The notes: generated from the letters alone by a model not told the origin. A stretch of 38,071 bases of DNA from Clostridiaceae bacterium UBA5444 (GCA_002426575.1 DIRE01000061.1:1-38071); one strand, 5' to 3'; counted from the stretch's first letter, positions 7,628-15,392 are shown. Program-made: numbers and translations.

Positions 7628-8236
7628 ATGGAAAAGTCAAGGTTAGAACATTTTAAGAATAGATTAATTGAAGAAAAAGAAAAAGTAGAAGAAAATATTA
7701 ATAGATTAGAAAATATGGGAGTTGGAATTTCAGTTAAAGATGCCACATCAGAGCTTTCATCCTATGATAACCATCCAGGAGATATGGGATCTGAAACATT
7801 TGAAATAGAAAAGAATAGGGCTCTTAAGGCAAATGAAGTAACCCATATTAAGGCCATACGAGATGCTTTATCTAAAATAGATAGGGGGGTTTTTGGGGTA
7901 TGCGAAATATGCGGGAGAAATATAGAAGAGGAAAGGCTTGAGGTAGTTCCATTTACACAACTTTGTATCAATTGCCAGGATGAAAACGACAATGTAATAG
8001 CATATAAAAATCAAAGACCTATTGAAGAAGAAGTTTTATCCCACTCTTTTGGAAGATATAATATGGATGATGAAGACTATACAGGCTTTGATGGGGAAGA
8101 TACATGGCAGGAGCTTGATAGTTTTAACTCTCCAAACCCTATGTTATGGGATGATGAGGATGATGGCAGTGAAGGGGTTGTAGAGGAGATTGAGAAAGTA
8201 AGCAACGAACAGTATAAAAGACAGCTTCCGGATTAA
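7628..8236 (+). CDS. yteA: YteA-family TraR/DksA-type zinc-finger protein
   Basis: The 202-residue product has an N-terminal coiled coil (about 1-30), a DksA-like segment and a four-cysteine zinc finger (C92, C95, C113, C116: CEICG...CINC). The acidic C-terminus ends at a stop codon inside a terminator hairpin. The layout fits the sporulation-associated YteA family, DksA/TraR-like proteins that may act on RNA polymerase. This part rests on family resemblance only. A GGAGGG ribosome binding site precedes ATG. It follows the DUF5665 gene and precedes lspA, a neighbourhood seen in other Clostridia. Confidence 0.85.
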   Translation: MEKSRLEHFKNRLIEEKEKVEENINRLENMGVGISVKDATSELSSYDNHPGDMGSETFEIEKNRALKANEVTHIKAIRDALSKIDRGVFGVCEICGRNIEEERLEVVPFTQLCINCQDENDNVIAYKNQRPIEEEVLSHSFGRYNMDDEDYTGFDGEDTWQELDSFNSPNPMLWDDEDDGSEGVVEEIEKVSNEQYKRQLPD

Positions 8237-8254
8237 TCCGAAAGCTTTTTCTTA
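8223..8254 (+). terminator. Terminator overlapping the yteA-like stop codon
   Basis: AGCTTCCGGAT (8223-8233) pairs with ATCCGAAAGCT (8236-8246) with one mismatch, followed by TTTTTCTT. The TAA stop codon (8234-8236) forms the loop, so translation to the end would disrupt the stem. Confidence 0.7.
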
Positions 8255-8260
8255 ATTTTA

Positions 8261-8297
8261 ATTAATCTTAAATTTATAATCAAGATTAATTTATAAT
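8261..8297 (+). promoter_or_regulatory. Inverted repeat next to a -10-like TATAAT before lspA
   Basis: ATTAATCTT (8261-8269) and AAGATTAAT (8282-8290) form a perfect 9-bp inverted repeat with a 12-nt spacer. TATAAT follows at 8292-8297. The -35 at the correct distance is poor (TAAATT, 8269-8274). The repeat may be an operator or an RNA hairpin; no regulator is recognised. Confidence 0.4.
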
Positions 8298-8319
8298 ATT
8301 GTAGTGAGAGGTTTTATAT

Positions 8320-8805
8320 ATGTTTAAATTCTATTATAATAGAAATACAAAGACAAATAGGAAAATTATATATATAATATTAAGCATTGTATTTATTGAC
8401 CAAATATCAAAGAGGATTACATATGTATATCTTCAGCCGCAAGCCGTGATCCCTGTAATTAACAGAGTATTTTATCTAAACTATTTTGAAAATAGCGGAG
8501 TAGCTTTTGAGATACTGCAAAAAAATACATGGCTGTTTTTATTAATTACATCTATTTTAATAATAATTGCCACATATTTTGTACTTAAAGACACTAATAT
8601 AAGCAACGCAGCAAGGCTTGGGAAAGCTTTGATTATAGGAGGGCTCATTGGGAATTTAATGGATAGAGTAATATATGGGTTTATAATAGATTTTATTGAC
8701 ATTTTTGAATGTCCAGTATTTAATCTGGCTGATATATCTATTGTATTAGGGATATGTATACTTTTATATTCCATATTATTTAATAAACATAGAACAAATA
8801 TCTAA
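8320..8805 (+). CDS. lspA: Lipoprotein signal peptidase (signal peptidase II)
   Basis: This membrane aspartyl protease removes the signal peptide of diacylglyceryl-modified prolipoproteins. The 161 residues carry four hydrophobic segments (about 16-28, 70-90, 101-118, 136-154). Conserved motifs are FIDQISK (25-31), NYFENSGVAF (54-63) and GNLMDR with catalytic D115. NLADI supplies the second catalytic aspartate, D138. The start is supported by GAGAGG 8-9 nt before ATG. A lipoprotein substrate candidate is encoded at 13358. It is probably co-transcribed with the RluD-family gene 37 nt downstream. Confidence 0.95.
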   Translation: MFKFYYNRNTKTNRKIIYIILSIVFIDQISKRITYVYLQPQAVIPVINRVFYLNYFENSGVAFEILQKNTWLFLLITSILIIIATYFVLKDTNISNAARLGKALIIGGLIGNLMDRVIYGFIIDFIDIFECPVFNLADISIVLGICILLYSILFNKHRTNI

Positions 8806-8842
8806 TTATATTTTATATGCTATTTTGACAAGGAGAAACAAA

Positions 8843-9754
8843 ATGAAGAGTAAAAAGATTATTTCAGAAGTAAGCGGTATTAGGATAGATGGATTTTTAG
8901 CGGAAAAATTGAAAGATATATCAAGATCTCATATTCAAAAACTTATAAATGAGGGAAAAGTACTTGTTAATGACAAAGAAGTTAAAACAAATTATAAGGT
9001 AAAAGTAGGAGATATAATAATTATTAATATACCTGAGGTTAAAAAGCCAAGTATAGAGGCTGAAGAAATAGAACTAGATATATTGTATGAGGATGATGAT
9101 ATAATTGTAGTAAATAAGCCTCAGGGCATGGTAGTTCATCCTGCTGCAGGCAATTACACTGGAACATTAGTAAATGCGCTTTTAAACCACTGTGACAGCC
9201 TTTCAGGGGTAAATGGTCCAATTAGGCCTGGAATAGTTCATAGAATTGATAAAGATACTAGTGGGGTTATTGTTGCAGCTAAAAATGATTTTTCCCATAT
9301 TGAACTTGCAAAGCAGATAAAGAAGCATACAATGACCAGAAGATATATTGCTATTGTGGAGGGAGTAATAAAAGTTGATGATGGCATTATTGAGGGGGCC
9401 ATTGGCAGGAACCCTAAGGATAGGAAGAAGATGGACATAGTATCAGGGGGAAGGTATGCAAAAACATATTTTAAAGTTTTAGATAGATTCAAAAGCAATA
9501 CTTTAATAGAAGCAAAGCTAGATACGGGTAGAACCCATCAAATAAGAGTACATATGGCACATATAGGACACCCTGTTGTAGGGGATAGTGTATATGGTTA
9601 TAAAAAGCAAAAGTTTAATTTAAAGGGTCAGGCCCTTCATGCAGCAATACTTGGGTTTATTCATCCAAGAAGTGGACAATATATGGAGTTTAAAGCCCCA
9701 TTGCCCCCATACTTTGAAGAACTTATAGATATTTTAAAACAGACTATGTTTTAA
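8843..9754 (+). CDS. RluA/RluD-family 23S rRNA pseudouridine synthase
   Basis: It isomerises specific uridines to pseudouridine in large-subunit rRNA. I start at ATG 8843 because AAGGAG lies 7 nt upstream; the frame remains open to TTG 8825, which would contain that site. The 303-residue protein has an N-terminal S4 RNA-binding domain (about 12-65) and a catalytic domain with HRIDKDTSG (133-141, catalytic D136). LDTGRTHQIRVH and GHPVVGD occur in the C-terminal half. B. subtilis YlyB occupies the same position between lspA and pyrR. The exact target uridines are not predictable. The palindromic element copy 2 begins directly after its stop. Confidence 0.93.
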   Translation: MKSKKIISEVSGIRIDGFLAEKLKDISRSHIQKLINEGKVLVNDKEVKTNYKVKVGDIIIINIPEVKKPSIEAEEIELDILYEDDDIIVVNKPQGMVVHPAAGNYTGTLVNALLNHCDSLSGVNGPIRPGIVHRIDKDTSGVIVAAKNDFSHIELAKQIKKHTMTRRYIAIVEGVIKVDDGIIEGAIGRNPKDRKKMDIVSGGRYAKTYFKVLDRFKSNTLIEAKLDTGRTHQIRVHMAHIGHPVVGDSVYGYKKQKFNLKGQALHAAILGFIHPRSGQYMEFKAPLPPYFEELIDILKQTMF

Positions 9755-9757
9755 AAT

Positions 9758-9789
9758 AGTGTTGATTTCAGGCTATGTTGATTTGACTT
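9758..9789 (+). repeat. Extra 5' half-unit of the palindromic element
   Basis: AGTGTTGATTTCAGG then CTATGTTGATTTGACTT matches the 5' border of copies 1 and 2 (pattern AGTnnTGAnnnCAGGnTATG), but the rest of the unit is missing. A complete unit starts 15 nt downstream. Its core GGCTATGTTG is closer to copy 3 than to its immediate neighbour. Confidence 0.7.
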
Positions 9790-9804
9790 ACGTAACGGCT
9801 TAAG

Positions 9805-9954
9805 ACAGTACTGACGCCAGGATATGTTGAATTTACTTTTTGCAGCGACTTAAATGCCTATTTTTATCCTCTTTATCTACTTCAAGAAAAATAGGCATTT
9901 TGGAGCAGCAAAAAGTCAATTCAACATATCCGGTTTAAAAACGAATAGTTACTT
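9805..9954 (+). repeat. Dispersed palindromic element, copy 2
   Basis: This is a 150-nt full unit. The outer stem GGATATGTTGAATT (9820-9833) pairs with 9918-9931. A middle stem ACTTTTTGC (9835-9843) pairs with 9908-9916. A GACTT/TGGA internal loop follows, and the inner stem AAATGCCTATTTTT (9852-9865) pairs with 9887-9900 around a 21-nt loop. The 3' tail ends AGTTACTT at 9947-9954. It lies 37 nt upstream of the pyrR start, in the sense direction. Several differences from copy 1 change both sides of a base pair together. Confidence 0.85.
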
Positions 9955-9991
9955 AAAACATAAATAAAAAATAATGTTATGAGGTGGTTGT

Positions 9992-10549
9992 ATGGATAAT
10001 AAAAAAGAAATGGTTGAAAAAGCAAAAATAATGGATGATAAAGGGGTTTCAAGAGCATTAACGAGGATTGCCCATGAAATCATAGAAAAAAATAAAGGGG
10101 TGGAAGATGTTGCACTTGTTGGAATAAAAAGAAGGGGAGTACCTCTTGCTAATATGCTTTCAGAGGAAATACATAGAATTGAAGGAGAATATGTAAATGT
10201 AGGTATACTAGATATTACATTATATAGAGATGATTTAACGTTTATAACTGAGCAGCCTGTTGTAAATAGTACAAGCATTGATTTTGATGTAACGGATAAG
10301 ACAATAGTTTTAGTTGATGATGTATTATATACTGGAAGGACGGCTAGAGCTGCTCTAGATGCAATAATTGACATTGGAAGACCAAAGGCTATACAACTTG
10401 CCATACTTATAGACAGAGGCCATAGAGAGCTTCCAATAAGGGCTGATTATGTTGGAAAGAACGTTCCAACATCAAAAAGTGAAATAGTAAGTGTAAAGGT
10501 AGACGATATTGATGGAGTAAATGAAGTTGTTATAAATGAAATAAGATAG
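9992..10549 (+). CDS. pyrR: PyrR, pyr operon attenuator / uracil phosphoribosyltransferase homologue
   Basis: PyrR binds UMP or UTP and the leader RNA of pyrimidine genes to terminate transcription, and has some uracil phosphoribosyltransferase activity. The 185-residue protein shows GIKRRGVPLA (44-53) and the 13-residue PRPP loop IVLVDDVLYTGRT (105-117). It also has LAILIDRGHRELPIRADYVGKNVPT, whose length and order are typical of PyrR. GAGGTGG precedes ATG. No pyr biosynthetic gene and no recognisable PyrR binding loop are seen nearby. Its upstream region is instead the palindromic element. It is convergent with the NFACT gene, 12 nt away. Confidence 0.93.
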   Translation: MDNKKEMVEKAKIMDDKGVSRALTRIAHEIIEKNKGVEDVALVGIKRRGVPLANMLSEEIHRIEGEYVNVGILDITLYRDDLTFITEQPVVNSTSIDFDVTDKTIVLVDDVLYTGRTARAALDAIIDIGRPKAIQLAILIDRGHRELPIRADYVGKNVPTSKSEIVSVKVDDIDGVNEVVINEIR

Positions 10550-10578
10550 AGGAGAGTAACTTTACTCCTCTATCTTAT
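10541..10578. terminator. Palindrome spanning the convergent 3' ends of pyrR and the NFACT gene
   Basis: ATAAGATAGAGGAG (10541-10554) is perfectly complementary to 10565-10578, with a 10-nt loop. It contains the last codons and stop of pyrR and the last codons of the minus-strand gene. No long T-run follows on either side, so termination efficiency is uncertain. Confidence 0.55.
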
Positions 10579-12337
10579 CCCTATCCATATTTAGCTTTTT
10601 AATCAAACCCTCATCCGGGGTAACGTATATAGTACTATTTGTATAATATATAACCATACCAGGCTTTGCTCCTGAAGGCTTTTTTACATTTTTCTTTTCC
10701 GTATAATCAACAGGCACATTAGATGAATCTTTAGCTTTGCTATAATATGCTGCAAGGTTTGCGGCTTCACATAATGTATCTTCACCAGCTTGTAGTCTAT
10801 CTTGCTTTATTATGACGTGGGAACCTGGTATTTTTTTGGTATGCATCCAAATATCCCTCGGGTCAGCGAATTTTAATGTAAGATAGTCATTTTGCACATT
10901 GTTTTTTCCTACATAGATATCTATCCCTTCAGAGGATATAAAATGCATTGGCTTTGATTTTTTTTGCTTTCTTGAGGCAGTCTTTTTCTTAGCCTTTACA
11001 TATCCAAGGGATATAAGTTCGTTTCGTATTTCATCAATCTCAATATCTTCTGTACAATTGCTCGTGTTAACAAGCTGATTTTCAAGATATTCAATCTCCG
11101 ACATATTATCTTTTTTTTGTGTAAGTGTATTTACCTCTGCACTTTTTTCTTTGTTATACTTTTTATAATATTTCTGAGCATTCTGAGAAGGGGTAAGTGT
11201 TTTATCTAAAGGTATTTCTACGGTAGACTGTGAATCATCAAAGTAATTTATAACTGATACAGATGAATCCCCCTTTTCTATGGCATATAGGTTTGTCATA
11301 ATAAGGTCGCCAAATAGCTTCCACTTATCTTTATGCTCAGATTCTAAAAGCGTCTCTTCTTGTATGGCAAGTTTTCTTAAGCAGCGGTCAAGGTTTGTAG
11401 AAACAACCTTTACTATATCCGAGGATTTTTGCCTAATCCTATCATAATCATCCTTTGTCCTGTAAAAGTTCTCAATGGCTTCAGATATACTTGATTTAAC
11501 TTCAGCATCCATAACAGACAAATAATTTAGTTTTAAACAATAAAAATCAAATAGTTTTTCTCCATTATAATAAATGGTTGGGGCAAAACTATTATTTTTA
11601 AACTCATTTATAAATTTATTGGCAGATAAAAATAGTCTGTATTTTTGTTCTTCATCTATAGTTTCAATATATTTATCCTCATCCATTCCTGCACTTAAGC
11701 ATATTTCTCTAGCAGCAAATAGGCTTAAGCCATCAATATTTTGAACAAGGAATTTACCTGCCTTCATATTGTTGCTATTATTTATCCTATGGATAAATTC
11801 AGGCTCAGAAAAATCTAAGGGATCAAGCTTATCCTTCCTTGGAGGATACTTGTATATAAGTCTTGGCATAATCTGCCTAAAGCTGCTCATATCCAATGTT
11901 ATATGTCTTAAACTATCGATTATATCATAAGATATATCATTTACTAAAATAATATTGCTATTTCTGCCCATTACTTCACATATTAATATTTTGTTAGATA
12001 AAACTCCTAATTCGTCATAGCCTTCTATATATATTTTTATTATTCTATCAAGCTCAAATTGCTCTATTTTTACTATTTTTCCTCCAGATAGATGTTTCCT
12101 AAGTACCATACAAAACATTGGGGCATTTATTGGGTTTTGTTTTTGAACATTTGTTAGGCACACCCTTGGATAGTTAGGATTAGAAGATAATAAAAGTCTA
12201 TAGTTTTTACCATTACTCCTTATAGATATAATAATCTCATCTTTTTCAGGCTGAAGTATTTTATCTATACGGCCATTTAATAAATTTTGATTTAATTCAA
12301 ATACTATGTTTCTTATAACGACTCCATCAATTGGCAT
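10562..12337 (-). CDS. rqcH: NFACT family protein Rqc2/RqcH (FbpA-like)
   Basis: Rqc2/RqcH binds 50S subunits carrying a stalled nascent chain and directs C-terminal alanine tailing, so that the chain is degraded. Older annotation calls it a fibronectin-binding protein. I start at ATG 12335-12337, because GGAGGAATT lies just upstream and MPIDGVVIRNIVFELN is the family N-terminus, giving 591 residues. An NFACT-N domain with LLLSSNPNYPRV comes first. A central coiled-coil region covers about 300-450, and the NFACT-R (DUF814) domain includes DPRDIWMHTKKIPGSHVII. It is divergent from dapF and convergent with pyrR. The function is inferred from homology; the family assignment is firm. Confidence 0.9.
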   Translation of the reverse strand: MPIDGVVIRNIVFELNQNLLNGRIDKILQPEKDEIIISIRSNGKNYRLLLSSNPNYPRVCLTNVQKQNPINAPMFCMVLRKHLSGGKIVKIEQFELDRIIKIYIEGYDELGVLSNKILICEVMGRNSNIILVNDISYDIIDSLRHITLDMSSFRQIMPRLIYKYPPRKDKLDPLDFSEPEFIHRINNSNNMKAGKFLVQNIDGLSLFAAREICLSAGMDEDKYIETIDEEQKYRLFLSANKFINEFKNNSFAPTIYYNGEKLFDFYCLKLNYLSVMDAEVKSSISEAIENFYRTKDDYDRIRQKSSDIVKVVSTNLDRCLRKLAIQEETLLESEHKDKWKLFGDLIMTNLYAIEKGDSSVSVINYFDDSQSTVEIPLDKTLTPSQNAQKYYKKYNKEKSAEVNTLTQKKDNMSEIEYLENQLVNTSNCTEDIEIDEIRNELISLGYVKAKKKTASRKQKKSKPMHFISSEGIDIYVGKNNVQNDYLTLKFADPRDIWMHTKKIPGSHVIIKQDRLQAGEDTLCEAANLAAYYSKAKDSSNVPVDYTEKKNVKKPSGAKPGMVIYYTNSTIYVTPDEGLIKKLNMDRDKIEE

Positions 12338-12441
12338 AATAATTCCTCCAAACACCAGTACAGCATAATATAATATCATCAATATATAGATTATCATATA
12401 AATTTATAGGCGTAAAATAAATTATTTTTGAGGTGGTTTTA

Positions 12442-13263
12442 TTGAACTTTACTAAGATGCATGGACTTGGTAATGATTTTATAGTGTTTGATGATTTAGA
12501 TGATTTGTATACAGATTATAGTGATATGGCTATTAAATTATGTGATAGGCATTTTGGAATAGGTGGAGATGGAATACTTATAGCCAAGAAATCAGATACC
12601 TGCCAAAGAAAGATGCTTATATACAACTCTGATGGGTCTGAGGCTTCAATGTGCGGAAATGGTATAAGATGTTTTGCAAAGTATTTATATGATAAAGGGT
12701 ATGAAAATAATAAAATGAGTATAGATACTTTAGATGGCATAAAAGAAGCCCAGCTTATAATCGAAAAAGAAAAAGTAAAAGCCATTAAGGTTAAAATGGG
12801 TAAGCCTGAGTTTAGGCCACGGTTAATTCCATCAATCATTAATAAAGATAGAATAGTGGATGAGACAGTTACCGTAGATGGAATAGATTATGCTATAACA
12901 TCAATGTTTTTAGGAGTTCCCCATACAATAATTTTTGTGGAAGATGTAATGGATCCTGAACTTATGGATTTAGGTAAAAAGGTTGAAAAAAGCTGTTACT
13001 TCCCAAATGGGACGAATGTAAACTTTGTTAAAGTAATAAACAAAAAGGAGTATGATGTTAGAACATGGGAAAGAGGCGCTGGTGCAACACTAGCCTGTGG
13101 TACTGGGGCCTGTGCATCTTTAGTAGCTGCAGCCTTATCTAATAAATGCGATAAAAAAGCCATGGCACACCTTTATGGTGGAGATATGACAATAGAGTGG
13201 AATGATGATGGATATGTATTTATGACAGGACCTGCTGAAACGGTTTTTGAAGGCAAAATATAA
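12442..13263 (+). CDS. dapF: Diaminopimelate epimerase
   Basis: DapF converts LL- to meso-diaminopimelate for lysine and peptidoglycan synthesis. I start at TTG 12442, since GAGGTG ends 6 nt before it and MNFTKMHGLGNDF is the expected N-terminus; the product is 273 residues. Both catalytic cysteines are visible: C71 in MCGNGIRCFAKY and C219 in LACGTGACAS. The enzyme is cytosolic and works without PLP. It is transcribed divergently from the NFACT gene, and no other lysine gene is nearby. Confidence 0.95.
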   Translation: MNFTKMHGLGNDFIVFDDLDDLYTDYSDMAIKLCDRHFGIGGDGILIAKKSDTCQRKMLIYNSDGSEASMCGNGIRCFAKYLYDKGYENNKMSIDTLDGIKEAQLIIEKEKVKAIKVKMGKPEFRPRLIPSIINKDRIVDETVTVDGIDYAITSMFLGVPHTIIFVEDVMDPELMDLGKKVEKSCYFPNGTNVNFVKVINKKEYDVRTWERGAGATLACGTGACASLVAAALSNKCDKKAMAHLYGGDMTIEWNDDGYVFMTGPAETVFEGKI

Positions 13264-13357
13264 ACTTCTTTATGTAATTAGAAAAGGGGAATATATATAA
13301 AAGAAAGGAATAATTATATATCAGCAAATCATTTTATTTGGAGGGTGTTTAGTTTTT

Positions 13358-14284
13358 ATGACAAATCGTAAATGGGTTTATCTATATTTGATTTTGCTGA
13401 TATTTATTATTCTTATTTCCGGATGTACAAAAAAGACAGTAAAAACAGATGCAGATAAACAAGTAACTCCTAAGGGTAAGCTAGTTGTAACGGTTATTGA
13501 TAAAGAAAGTAAAAAGCCAGTAGACTCAGCAGGCATAACAATACTAGGAAATGATGGCTTTTATAAAACAGACGAAAAAGGAAGGTCTCCAATTATAAAT
13601 GTTGATATAAATAAAGACATTTATAAAAAATATGGAGAAGTACTTACTAAAAAAGCCTCATCAGGATCATGCTCAATATTAGTAACTAAAGAAGGGTACA
13701 AGGACTTTATTTATTTTAATAAAGCCGTATACCAGGGAGAGGCCTCAAATACACTAAAAATTGAAATGGCAAATGTAAACACAAAATCACAAGAAAAAAA
13801 TGATATGGATTATACTACATTTATTGAAGCTCCCCACTCACTTTGGGTGCAGGATTTAATTATGAAATGCCAAGACATAAAAGATGTAAATCAAGGAAAA
13901 GGTCAAAACCAAATACTCATAAATATACTTGATGAAAAAGCAAAGCCAATTGAAGGAGCATTTGCAGTTATACCTGAACAGGATTTAAAAGTTAAAAGTG
14001 ATAAGGAAGGTAAATGTGCTTTAAAACCTGATTTATCAAAAGCAATGAATAATATGTACACAGTTAAAAAAGAAAAAGGTGAGGTAACAATAATAGTATT
14101 AAAAGAAGGGTATGTACCTTTTGTTTTACTTGATAAACCAGTTGAGATAGGAAAGGATGCATCAATAGATATTAAACTAAAGCCTAGCAAGGATAAAGAT
14201 AGAGAAGATTATTTAATGAACATTGAGCCTTATGATGGTGAATGGGTAAAAAAAATTATTGAAGCCTATAAGACAGGATCCTGA
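13358..14284 (+). CDS. Lipoprotein with two tandem carboxypeptidase-regulatory-like domains
   Basis: The 308-residue protein begins with a lipoprotein signal (hydrophobic residues 7-20 and lipobox LISGC with C23), so it should be anchored on the outer face of the membrane. The mature part is an internal duplication. Both unit 1 (about 41-174) and unit 2 (about 184-305) begin with a beta-rich stretch resembling a carboxypeptidase-regulatory/peptidase-associated domain (KKPVDSAGITIL and AKPIEGAFAVI). Both contain KEGY (111-114 and 249-252) and end with DY...IE...WV...I. No catalytic residues are recognised and the function is unknown. GGAGGGTG lies 10 nt before ATG. The stop codon sits in a terminator stem. 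Confidence 0.75.
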   Translation: MTNRKWVYLYLILLIFIILISGCTKKTVKTDADKQVTPKGKLVVTVIDKESKKPVDSAGITILGNDGFYKTDEKGRSPIINVDINKDIYKKYGEVLTKKASSGSCSILVTKEGYKDFIYFNKAVYQGEASNTLKIEMANVNTKSQEKNDMDYTTFIEAPHSLWVQDLIMKCQDIKDVNQGKGQNQILINILDEKAKPIEGAFAVIPEQDLKVKSDKEGKCALKPDLSKAMNNMYTVKKEKGEVTIIVLKEGYVPFVLLDKPVEIGKDASIDIKLKPSKDKDREDYLMNIEPYDGEWVKKIIEAYKTGS

Positions 14285-14305
14285 AGCAATCAGGATCCGT
14301 TTTAT
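14276..14305 (+). terminator. Terminator overlapping the lipoprotein stop codon
   Basis: GGATCCTGA (14276-14284) pairs perfectly with TCAGGATCC (14290-14298) around AGCAA, followed by GTTTTATT. The TGA stop codon is in the 5' arm. Confidence 0.75.
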
Positions 14306-14343
14306 TAGTTAAATTAATTATTGCAGCTAAATATCAGTGCTTG

Positions 14344-14371
14344 CATTCATCATTCATCATTTACAATTAAT
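14344..14371. repeat. Short heptamer tract (CATTCAT type)
   Basis: The 7-nt units CATTCAT, CATTCAT, CATTTAC and AATTAAT run in register between the lipoprotein terminator and the yicC promoter. No function is assigned. Confidence 0.55.
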
Positions 14372-14390
14372 AATTCTTTTGTAAAACACC

Positions 14391-14419
14391 TTGAAAATAA
14401 TATATATATTCTCTATAAT
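14391..14419 (+). promoter_or_regulatory. Likely sigma-A promoter of the yicC-remA-gmk-rpoZ-coaBC operon
   Basis: TTGAAA (14391-14396), a 17-nt spacer and TATAAT (14414-14419) form a near-consensus promoter. It follows a terminator and lies about 80 nt before the yicC start. Confidence 0.75.
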
Positions 14420-14497
14420 TAGAAGGAATTTAAGGTATAAATTTTGTGTCCTATGTTAAAGTATAAGGTAGTATATAATATGCAAGGGGATGGATTT

Positions 14498-15376
14498 ATG
14501 ATAAAAAGCATGACAGGTTACGGTAGAGGCGAAGTAGAAGAGTTTGGAAGGAACTTTACTGTAGAGATAAAGTCTGTTAACCATAGATATAGTGATATTT
14601 CTATAAAGCTACCAAGACAGATATCCTATCTTGAGGATAAAATCAAAAAGCAGATTATGCAGCATATATCTAGAGGTAAGATTGATGTGTACATAATGCA
14701 AAACAAATTTAATGCTGAGGATATAAGTGTTACTGTTGATGACAGCCTTGCCATGTCTTATTTAAAGGCACTTTATGAGCTCCGTGATAAGTTTAATTTA
14801 AAAGACGATATTACAGTGTCAACAGTCTCAAGGGTTCCTGATTTATTAACTGTATCAAAAGCTGATGAAGATTCAGATGAGATATGGGGAACATTATCAA
14901 AAGCAATTGATATGGCTTTAAATGAATTTATTGAAATGAGAGAAAGAGAAGGGCGAAAACTTGCAGAAGATATAGAAGGAAGAGTACAATATATAAAAGC
15001 GGTAGTAAAAAATATAGAGGATAGATCGCCATATGTTGTAGAAGAATATAGGAGCAAACTTGAGGAAAGAATAAATGAAATATTAAAAGACGTATGCATT
15101 GATGAAAATAGGCTTGCAACAGAGATTGCAATATTTGCAGATAAAAGCAATATAACAGAAGAAATTGTAAGACTATATAGTCATTTAGATCAAACTGCCA
15201 TAATTCTAAAAGCAGATGAGCCATCAGGAAGAAAACTTGACTTTTTGGTTCAAGAGATGAACAGGGAGATTAATACAATTGGCTCTAAGGCAAGCGATTT
15301 AAGTATAACTAAAAATGTTGTAGAAGTTAAAGGAGAAATAGAAAAGATAAGAGAACAGATACAGAATATAGAATGA
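14498..15376 (+). CDS. yloC: YicC/YloC family endoribonuclease
   Basis: YicC-family proteins are endoribonucleases linked to small-RNA decay and stationary-phase survival. I choose ATG 14498, since AAGGGGATGG precedes it and MIKSMTGYGRGE is the canonical start. This gives 292 residues, the usual family length, while the frame extends 18 codons further upstream. The YicC N-terminal domain has EIKSVNHRYSDISIKLPRQ (residues about 22-40). The DUF1732 C-terminal domain has DEPSGRKLDFLVQEMNREINTIGSKA. It leads the yicC-remA-gmk-rpoZ-coaBC operon; remA starts 16 nt after. Confidence 0.92.
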   Translation: MIKSMTGYGRGEVEEFGRNFTVEIKSVNHRYSDISIKLPRQISYLEDKIKKQIMQHISRGKIDVYIMQNKFNAEDISVTVDDSLAMSYLKALYELRDKFNLKDDITVSTVSRVPDLLTVSKADEDSDEIWGTLSKAIDMALNEFIEMREREGRKLAEDIEGRVQYIKAVVKNIEDRSPYVVEEYRSKLEERINEILKDVCIDENRLATEIAIFADKSNITEEIVRLYSHLDQTAIILKADEPSGRKLDFLVQEMNREINTIGSKASDLSITKNVVEVKGEIEKIREQIQNIE

Positions 15377-15392
15377 CTTTGGGGGAATTAAT

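Noticed and set aside
9805..9991. Copy 2 as a pyr attenuator bound by PyrR
   Set aside because: The same element precedes genes unrelated to pyrimidines, and no PyrR binding loop or terminator/antiterminator pair is visible.
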